A stretch of 64,000 bases of DNA from Oscillospiraceae bacterium. GTDB lineage: Bacteria > Bacillota > Clostridia > Oscillospirales > Oscillospiraceae. Position numbers and translations under genes: made by a program. Location of the stretch: the NCBI GenBank assembly GCA_009777235.1, contig WRMH01000009.1, forward strand, positions 25,057-89,056, read 5' to 3'. Shown piece after piece: positions 57,384-64,000 of this stretch (position 1 is the stretch's first letter; the number at the start of each line of letters is the position of its first letter). Under the pieces are notes generated by a model, which saw nothing but the letters and a program-made list of their open reading frames with translations, was not told the DNA's origin and searched no databases.

Positions 57384-57801
57384 TGAACGTCAAATCCTCG
57401 AAAGAGGCAAAGTATTTGAGCACGGAGTAATCGCTGCTGTTATTCTGCTCGTTGGAAACGCCGCATTGCATAGCAGCGGAATAGTGTGGGCAAGCGGCTT
57501 CGCACAAAGTATTATTATCATGTTTGCGATTGTCACAATTATATCAGTCGAAATGGTGATTCGTGATGTATATTTCGGGTTTAATCAATTTAACAAATTG
57601 CCCGTTACCATTATTTTTATACTCATAGCCTTGATGTTGTCTATTTTTTCAATGAAGCATATAGTTGATGGCGATGTGTTATTTGAAAATGGCACGCTTA
57701 CGCCAGACGGCGAATATATTCCAACAGCAATTATGGCACTCATTATTGCTGTTTGTATGACAATAACTTTCATAAAAAATCGTCGCAAGCCGGAGGACTA
57801 A
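57367..57801 (+). CDS. small membrane protein partner of the HTH regulator
   Basis: Overlaps HTH gene; MKAKLDERQILERGKVFEHGV and TM segments. Confidence 0.75.
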   Translation: MKAKLDERQILERGKVFEHGVIAAVILLVGNAALHSSGIVWASGFAQSIIIMFAIVTIISVEMVIRDVYFGFNQFNKLPVTIIFILIALMLSIFSMKHIVDGDVLFENGTLTPDGEYIPTAIMALIIAVCMTITFIKNRRKPED

Positions 57802-57812
57802 AAACAATAAAA

Positions 57813-57905
57813 TCAAATTAGAATATAGCTTAGTGCTTCTACAGGATAGCCCGGACGTGCGGCAGCATACGATTGTGCTTTGCCAGTAAAACTCTCTGTG
57901 TTCAC
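57813..57905 (-). pseudogene. N-terminal remnant of a class I SAM-dependent methyltransferase (GTG start)
   Basis: MNTESFTGKAQSYAAARPGYPVEALSYILI*: the FTGKA.xYAxARPGYP N-terminus of small methyltransferases, stops after 30 aa. Confidence 0.65.
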
Positions 57906-57948
57906 TTTACTCCCCAAGATTTATTCGTAATCAGTTACCTCATAGTGA

Positions 57949-58212
57949 TCATTGATTGAAGCCCCCAATACGCTTAACTTCCAAATCAATCCATTGATAA
58001 ATTATTGCTGATATGTTGCTGTATTTTAAGTCAGAGGCATATTCAACACAACGAATCAATTCCACTAAAATCAGATTTATGCGATCAACAACTTCTTGCT
58101 TGAAGCGCATACGGTTAAAGACATTGATTATCAATACATATAATATCACAAAGGAATAGACTGTGATAGTCGCTGTTTTCCTTTCGGGTGAAATATCGCC
58201 ATTGGTGTCCAA
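57949..58212 (-). CDS. hypothetical protein, 87 aa
   Basis: ORF with one hydrophobic segment; family not recognised. Confidence 0.35.
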   Translation of the reverse strand: MDTNGDISPERKTATITVYSFVILYVLIINVFNRMRFKQEVVDRINLILVELIRCVEYASDLKYSNISAIIYQWIDLEVKRIGGFNQ

Positions 58213-58234
58213 CTGACAACCTTATTATAAACCT

Positions 58235-58580
58235 TTATTCGTCATTTCTCAACTCAATCTGCATATCCGCATCATACGCCAAATCCCGAAAAAACGCCAC
58301 TATCCAATCATACGGTTCGGCATATTCCGGCTGCAAACTCATATTCATCGCCATCGATTCGTTGCCAAATGTCATAGCCAACGCTTGCATATTTCTGTTC
58401 TCCTTGCGAACAGTCCATTGCGCTGTGCGTTCATCTTTGTAGACATCCGTCACATCGAACAGGAAAAAGAGCGCGGTTATAGTCCTGCGCGGTCATGGTT
58501 TCTTCTTTGATGAAGTGATTTTTAGGCAGATATACGACGGTATAGTCCGTAAAATCCGCTGTTGTGGGTAATGCCGTCAT
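58235..58580 (-). pseudogene. frameshifted gene remnant
   Basis: MTALPTTADFTDYTVVYLPKNHFIKEETMTAQDYNRAL continues in another frame as FFLFDVTDVYKDERTAQWTVRKENRN...; frame changes in the CTTTTTCC run. Confidence 0.6.
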
Positions 58581-58716
58581 AAATCCGAGCAGGCCATATT
58601 TACTCTTTCCGTTTAATCACAAATGTTAGTGGACAAGTAAACAAAAGTCTGCTAATATTAAAAGTTATTATAGGCTTAATAACTAATTTATATTAAAATA
58701 AAGTTGGGGTGAGTTT

Positions 58717-60366
58717 ATGGCGACTATTACGTTGTACGCAAATAAAATTAACCAAATGCCAACATTGATTTCAAATATCAAACAGTCTGTGGTTGATTAT
58801 AAGGCAGAGCTAGCAGCACTTAGTACAAAAACATTATCAATCAACCAAAATGTATGTAATTTAGATGATGTTATCAACTCTATTCAAGCATCTACACAAA
58901 CACAAGAAGAAAGAATCGCTTCGCTTGATACCTTTCAAGCAAGCATGGAAGATTTTATTGTCGATGTTGTCCGTATTGATGGCGAAGTTTCCGAACTAAT
59001 CAAACAACGCAAAGATGAGTTTTATTCTCGACATTCATATCTTAAACCGGACATTGAAAAAAACGGCTGGGACAATTTCGTGGATGGTTTAAGTTCAGCC
59101 GCAGACTGGTGTAAAGATAATTGGAAAGCAATTGTTACGGTAGTTTTAGTCGTTGTAGCGGTTGTGTTGATATGTACCGGTATTGGAGGAATATTTGCAC
59201 CTATTCTATTAGGTATTGCTAATTTAATTATATCAGGTGCAATTGTAGGAGGTGTCTTGGGAGGAATCTCATGCTTGATTGCCGGAGGCTCGTTCTGGGA
59301 AGGTTTTATCAATGGTGCCTTTACCGGAGCGTTGATGGGTGGATTATTCGGCGGTCTTAGCGGTTTGGGTTTTGTTCTTGGGAGTTCATGTAGACTATTT
59401 GGTAATTCTACTCTACTGAACCAAATAATACCGTACATTGCAAAAACGACTACCGCAATTTCTTTGAGCATGGCAGGATTTGATTTGCTCGCATGGGGTG
59501 CAGGATTGTTTAATCCGGATAATGCTTTAACTGCTTTTAACCATCGATTACATTCCAGTAAAACATATAACACATTTCAAATATCAATAAGTGCACTAGC
59601 AGCTTTCACAAGCGGGTTTAATGTAGGTTTGCAAAATCAAGTCTGTTTTGTGGCAGGAACAATGATTTTAACTGCAACAGGAGTTGTTGAAATAGAGAGG
59701 ATAAGAGCGGGCGATAAGGTTATTTCAACTAACATTGAAACTGATGAAACCGCTGAGAAAAATGTAGTTGAGACTTATATACGTGAAAGCGGTTCGCTTG
59801 TGCATGTTTGGGTTGACGGGAGCGAGACATTAGTTACCCCCGAGCACCCATACTGGGTGCAGAGCAAAGGCTGGGTCATTGCTCGCGAACTGGCCGCCGG
59901 AGATCAACTGCGCAAATCGTGCGGCAAGCTGGTTACTGTACAGGAAATTGAATTAGAGGAACTGGAAAAACCGGTTACTGTATATAACCTCCAAGTCGAA
60001 GATTTCCATACTTATTACGCAGGCAGCGTCTGCGTATTGGTGCATAATGCAAATAATACTTATAACCGTCCTTCTGGACATCGAAAGGGTGTACGAGAGG
60101 AGTCATGGGAAAATGCTAAGAGTTCAGACGGCATTGTAAGAGATCCTTTAACAAAAAGACCAATAGATTCTAACAATCCTTGGGATATGGGTCATAGACC
60201 AGGATACGAGTTTAGAAAACATCAGGCAAGTGCAGCTGAAAGAGGAATAAGCAGAAGACAATTCTTAGACGAGCACAATAACCCAAACCACTATCGACCC
60301 GAGTTACCAAGTTCTAATAGGAGTGGTCTTGCAGAAGACCCAACAAATCTATACCTTGGACCATAA
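58717..60366 (+). CDS. polymorphic toxin: helical N-terminus, hydrophobic middle, Hint domain, C-terminal GH-E (HNH/ENDO VII) nuclease
   Basis: CFVAGTMILTATGVVEIERIRAGDKV (Hint); VEDFHTYYAGSVCVLVHNA (Hint/pre-toxin end); WDMGHRPGYEFRKHQ...NPNHYRPELPSSNRS (GH-E). Confidence 0.88.
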   Translation: MATITLYANKINQMPTLISNIKQSVVDYKAELAALSTKTLSINQNVCNLDDVINSIQASTQTQEERIASLDTFQASMEDFIVDVVRIDGEVSELIKQRKDEFYSRHSYLKPDIEKNGWDNFVDGLSSAADWCKDNWKAIVTVVLVVVAVVLICTGIGGIFAPILLGIANLIISGAIVGGVLGGISCLIAGGSFWEGFINGAFTGALMGGLFGGLSGLGFVLGSSCRLFGNSTLLNQIIPYIAKTTTAISLSMAGFDLLAWGAGLFNPDNALTAFNHRLHSSKTYNTFQISISALAAFTSGFNVGLQNQVCFVAGTMILTATGVVEIERIRAGDKVISTNIETDETAEKNVVETYIRESGSLVHVWVDGSETLVTPEHPYWVQSKGWVIARELAAGDQLRKSCGKLVTVQEIELEELEKPVTVYNLQVEDFHTYYAGSVCVLVHNANNTYNRPSGHRKGVREESWENAKSSDGIVRDPLTKRPIDSNNPWDMGHRPGYEFRKHQASAAERGISRRQFLDEHNNPNHYRPELPSSNRSGLAEDPTNLYLGP

Positions 60367-60424
60367 TTAAATTCTTGTACATTAAATAGATGCAATTTAA
60401 AATTAAACTGCAAAGGAGAGTAAA

Positions 60425-61000
60425 ATGATTAGCATACAGAAAAAAACTTTATTTGAAAAATTACATGAAGCAATAGGGTTTACTCCTAAAGTCGCTACAT
60501 ATCATGATGCAAGCAATACTTCCAAAATAGATTTGTATGTTGGCGTTGATAGACCTGATTTTGGGATTACGACTTATTCGACAATTGGGTTATCAGAGTC
60601 CTCAATTGACTTAGTAGATAAAAATAATAAAGATATACGAGTTGAATTTATAGGGATTTGTAATAGTGACGTTCTAGAATTTCCGAATATCATTTCTTCA
60701 TGTGCATTTAATATAATTAACAGCAATTATTCTTGTGACCCTGGAACCGTATACCCTAACGTTGTAAAAGCCTATTACCCTAACATTGATTTAAAACATA
60801 TTTTATTCACACCGCCCTATTTATGGGAAACCCTTGGCAATTTAGAGTTAGAAAAATTTCACATTAATTGGCTGATGACAATACCTATTTCCGACAACGA
60901 GCTACAATATTTAGAAACTAATGGTAGCGATGCGCTTGAGGAAGCATTGGAAAAAAACGATGTATGTGTTTTTGACATATATCGCAAATCTATACTATAA
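60425..61000 (+). CDS. SUFU (suppressor-of-fused)-like immunity protein
   Basis: INWLMTIPISDNELQYLETNGSDALEEALEKND...YRKSIL SUFU-type C-terminus; directly downstream of toxin. Confidence 0.8.
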   Translation: MISIQKKTLFEKLHEAIGFTPKVATYHDASNTSKIDLYVGVDRPDFGITTYSTIGLSESSIDLVDKNNKDIRVEFIGICNSDVLEFPNIISSCAFNIINSNYSCDPGTVYPNVVKAYYPNIDLKHILFTPPYLWETLGNLELEKFHINWLMTIPISDNELQYLETNGSDALEEALEKNDVCVFDIYRKSIL

Positions 61001-61115
61001 TAAGAGATTATTTACCTGGACGAAACAACTGAAAGTGATGACTTGAAAAGAGTTGTAAACTGTCAGTAGTTTTAACCCAAATCGGCAAATAAAATTGAGT
61101 CATAAAGAGAGATTA

Positions 61116-61406
61116 ATGTTGAAAATTATTGACAAAGCGGCATGGCAGATTGATGGTGGGATTCCTGAAGTATTTGTTGTTAAACACTTTAAAACTTTAT
61201 TTGAATGGCTTAATCAGCATGATATGCTATCTGAAGAAGGAAAAGAAGAACTTTTTGATGGTATTGATAATTGTGCGTCATTAAATGAGAATCTTGTTAC
61301 ACCTGATGCATTAATTTTTTGGGAGATGTGTTATGATGAATATTTGAAAGCACTCGAAGATGGGAAATACAGAGCCAACTACTCCAAACGGCAGGGATCA
61401 TCATAA
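61116..61406 (+). CDS. putative immunity-like protein (start may be 61095)
   Basis: Small acidic ORF between SUFU and SMI1 genes; position typical of immunity arrays. Confidence 0.55.
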   Translation: MLKIIDKAAWQIDGGIPEVFVVKHFKTLFEWLNQHDMLSEEGKEELFDGIDNCASLNENLVTPDALIFWEMCYDEYLKALEDGKYRANYSKRQGSS

Positions 61407-61482
61407 AACTCAACTATAAAGTTAGTGGATGGTGGAGAAGCTTGCAACATCAATTAACAGGAAAATAGTTTGGAGATTAGTT

Positions 61483-61908
61483 ATGAATAATCAAATAAAA
61501 ACATACATAGAAAAACTAAAGCTGAAGCCTCCGACAACTAAAGAGTATTTGGAAAGTTTTGAACGGAAAATTGGAATACAGCTTCCTATTGAGTATAGGG
61601 AATTTATGTTGTATTCAGATGGAGCGGAAGGTATGGTAGGAAACTCATATCTGTTCATTTGGTCTATTAGAGAAACTATGGAAATAAACCTACTCAGTGC
61701 AGAAGATAAAACAATGTGCCTTAATAGTGAGTCACCACCAGTAATATGCTTTGGTTCGGATGGTAGTGATACAACCTATGCTTTCGATAAAAGAACAAAG
61801 GATTCTTCGATAATAACCTTTCCATTAATATCTATTATAAGTGAAGAATATAAGTTATGTGGTAATACATTTAATGAATTTTTGCATAATTTATATCTCG
61901 GATTATAA
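61483..61908 (+). CDS. SMI1/KNR4-family immunity protein
   Basis: PPTTKEYLESFERKIGIQLPIEYREFMLYSDGAEG. Confidence 0.88.
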   Translation: MNNQIKTYIEKLKLKPPTTKEYLESFERKIGIQLPIEYREFMLYSDGAEGMVGNSYLFIWSIRETMEINLLSAEDKTMCLNSESPPVICFGSDGSDTTYAFDKRTKDSSIITFPLISIISEEYKLCGNTFNEFLHNLYLGL

Positions 61909-61914
61909 TTTTTG

Positions 61915-62355
61915 TTACACATTTTCAGACATTTCACCTTTTCTTCCCCAAAATTGTGTCATTCCGGCACCGAAATATTCATTGGGTCTTTCTATAAACC
62001 CATATTTTGAATAAAATTTTTCCAATCCCTTTGCGGACATTAATCCAATATAACTATTAATTGGGGCATTTTCCTCCAGAAAGTCCATTAACAACTGAAC
62101 TATTTTAGAGCCAATTCCCCTTTTTTGAAAAGTTTTTAAAACCATTATATCCTGTATATAAAAACAAAGACCTCCGTCTCCAACGATCCTGCCGGAACCA
62201 ATAATGTTATTTCCATTATATACAGATATTCCATATATAGTCCTTCCAAAACTTTTTTCCACAATATTTATCGGCATTAAACCCCACCCGACATTTTCCC
62301 TCAATTGGTTATATTCTTCTGCGGTGGGTAATATCTTTTTATAGATTAAGTCCAT
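61915..62355 (-). CDS. GNAT N-acetyltransferase
   Basis: FYIQDIMVLKTFQKRGIGSKIVQLLMDFL, FYSKYGF. Confidence 0.9.
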   Translation of the reverse strand: MDLIYKKILPTAEEYNQLRENVGWGLMPINIVEKSFGRTIYGISVYNGNNIIGSGRIVGDGGLCFYIQDIMVLKTFQKRGIGSKIVQLLMDFLEENAPINSYIGLMSAKGLEKFYSKYGFIERPNEYFGAGMTQFWGRKGEMSENV

Positions 62356-62373
62356 ATTAATTTCTCCAATATT

Positions 62374-62805
62374 TTATTGAGTATATACACAATTATACCT
62401 GATTTTTTTATATTTTTCTTCATAATACGAAGTATATTTAAACCCATATTTTTCATAAAATATTATTGCGTCATCATCGGTTGATAATATTATTGTTTTC
62501 CCCTTTTCTTTAATATGATCCATTAATTCCGTTCCCAATTTTTTGCCCCTATATTCAGGGTGTATCCCAAAATGTAATACTTCAATATTTTCAAAATTAT
62601 TTTTTACCCCTATTATTCCAACTAATTTTTTGTCTAAAAAATAACCATACATTATTCTGTCTTTATCCTGCTTATATTCCATAAGAATATTGTTGATATT
62701 ATTTTCACTTGGATCATATACAATATCCCTAAAAACATCTAAAACTTCAAAAGAATCATAATTCTTTCCAATTTCTTTGAATTCTTTTTGAATATTATTC
62801 ATCAT
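62374..62805 (-). CDS. GNAT N-acetyltransferase (ORF extends to 62898)
   Basis: LHFGIHPEYRGKKLGTELMDHIKEKG, FYEKYGF. Confidence 0.88.
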   Translation of the reverse strand: MMNNIQKEFKEIGKNYDSFEVLDVFRDIVYDPSENNINNILMEYKQDKDRIMYGYFLDKKLVGIIGVKNNFENIEVLHFGIHPEYRGKKLGTELMDHIKEKGKTIILSTDDDAIIFYEKYGFKYTSYYEEKYKKIRYNCVYTQ

Positions 62806-62907
62806 ATATCCTTTGGCAAACTTGCGCATAACGCCCGGCAGCTTTTTTTTTGCACCTTTTGGCTTCTTGGTAAATACAACCAATTCATTATTCAGCATGG
62901 TTAGTAG

Positions 62908-63282
62908 CTATTCACGTTCCAAGATTATATCACGCAATTGTGTATCGTTCATATTTCCAGATGCAAGTTCTAAACCAATACGAATTATATCATCATCTGT
63001 GAAAGCAGTTTCAATGTGATTTAACTCCAAAAGCACCAACATCACATATGTACCTATACGCTTATTCCCATCTGCAAACGGGTGATTGATGACAAGGCCA
63101 TATGTAAGACGGGCAATTTTAGCTACAGTAGATGCGTATAGCTCAACACCATCAAATGTTTGAAATGCCGCAGACAACACCGAGTCTAACAAGCCTTCGT
63201 CGAGTATCCCTTCTAAACCACCCGTGGCTTCCAACAATTTTCCATGTAGGCGTATGATTTGCTCTTTGTTTAACGTAATCAT
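62908..63282 (-). CDS. Doc-like Fic-fold toxin
   Basis: HPFADGNKRIGTYVML, LNKEQIIRLHGKLLEATGG. Confidence 0.92.
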   Translation of the reverse strand: MITLNKEQIIRLHGKLLEATGGLEGILDEGLLDSVLSAAFQTFDGVELYASTVAKIARLTYGLVINHPFADGNKRIGTYVMLVLLELNHIETAFTDDDIIRIGLELASGNMNDTQLRDIILERE

Positions 63283-63539
63283 TTAGCCAACGCCTCAAAT
63301 GCTTTAATGTGCTTAATCATAATACGAGAGGCAATTTCATCCACATTCGCATCATCAGCAATATTACTTTGTCGGAAAAAATTGTAATCCAACAGCACAT
63401 ATCTCGGAACACTATTTTTCAAAATGATAGCTGTTCCTTTCTCATCAACAAGACGGGCTATCCTTGAAAAATTTTGATTTGCTTCTGAGATTGAGACAAG
63501 GTTATCAATATTTATGGTCATCTTCTCACTTCCTTTCAA
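63279..63539 (-). CDS. Phd-like antitoxin
   Basis: LVSISEANQNFSRIARLVDEKGTAIILKNSVPRYVLLDY; overlaps toxin by 4 nt. Confidence 0.9.
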   Translation of the reverse strand: MKGSEKMTINIDNLVSISEANQNFSRIARLVDEKGTAIILKNSVPRYVLLDYNFFRQSNIADDANVDEIASRIMIKHIKAFEALAK

Positions 63540-63651
63540 AAAAGAATAGCATACTATTAGGATATATGCAACCTAAAATATATCATAGTAAACAATTCAA
63601 AACATCAGTTTTCAATTTGTATTCATATCCATCTAAAAAACTTGCGTATTT

Positions 63652-63795
63652 TTACAGAGCGCGAACATAACGCATTTCTGACATATTTTCCAAATACTCG
63701 TCCGATATGATGCCTTTATATGCCGCTTTCCAACAAGCGATATGGTTTGCAGCGTATTCATATGCGTCTTTCTCTAACGCTTTGCGAATCTGCAT
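63652..63795 (-). pseudogene. truncated GNAT acetyltransferase N-terminus
   Basis: MQIRKALEKDAYEYAANHIACWKAAYKGIISDEYLENMSEMRYVRAL*: GNAT N-terminal pattern, stops at 47 aa. Confidence 0.65.
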
Positions 63796-63897
63796 TTTTC
63801 CAATCTCCCCCTCTAATATGTTTTGCTCGACATTTCGCTAAACTGCTTGTTATGTGACGTTTTCGCGGACTTAAATCCGTCTATCTTAACATTATGC

Positions 63898-64000
63898 TTA
63901 TTGACTCAAGTCTATTTCAAACGGAGCGGAAACCTCTCCGTTTTCGCAATTATACCAATAATAACCAGAATGAATGTTGTTATTTGCATCCAAAAATGAA
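63898..64000 (-). CDS. C-terminal end of a CDS running past the window edge
   Basis: ...SFLDANNNIHSGYYWYNCENGEVSAPFEIDLSQ*. Confidence 0.5.
   Translation of the reverse strand, partial: SFLDANNNIHSGYYWYNCENGEVSAPFEIDLSQ

Noticed and set aside
62806-62898. Extended N-terminus MLNNELVVFTKKPKGAKKKLPGVMRKFAKGY of the second GNAT
   Set aside because: Composition differs from the AT-rich GNAT body and the internal MMNN start fits better; may be a relic, but not supportable alone.

Overview
The window looks like a Clostridia/Firmicutes chromosome segment. It runs from a housekeeping half into accessory DNA.

1-25 kb: a tRNA end, an SPL-like radical SAM protein, gap-pyk, a two-component pair, comEA, a D,D-carboxypeptidase, tmcAL, ackA, mutS2, HPr, degV, rpmA/rplU, recO-era-ybeY-phoH, and a T-box-led trp operon. 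The trp operon (trpB-trpA-SLC13 permease-trpD-trpC-trpF) has no trpE/trpG.

25-26 kb: a HepT/MntA pair.

26.5-41.6 kb: six phosphorelay/c-di-GMP genes in a row: four large hybrid kinases with Hpt modules, a REC-HD-GYP protein and a double-receiver protein. No DNA-binding output is visible.

42-53.5 kb: a nucleoside-type BMP ABC importer, ygfK-ssnA, a YoeB/DinJ-like TA pair, and phosphorylase-deoC.

53.7-64 kb: accessory genes, including a Hint-GH-E polymorphic toxin with a SUFU/SMI1 immunity array, a Doc/Phd pair and several gene fragments.

The main unexplained signals are: (i) a ~103-bp dispersed structured element (A) whose stems show compensatory changes between copies; (ii) a ~35-bp repeat (B), 7 of 8 copies lying just upstream of a CDS in the same orientation, one of which also encodes the C-terminus of a kinase; (iii) a trp operon that appears to start from anthranilate and carries an embedded anion transporter; (iv) a pseudo-receiver in one kinase that has lost its phospho-Asp. 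All family calls are from reading translated sequence; no database search was run.
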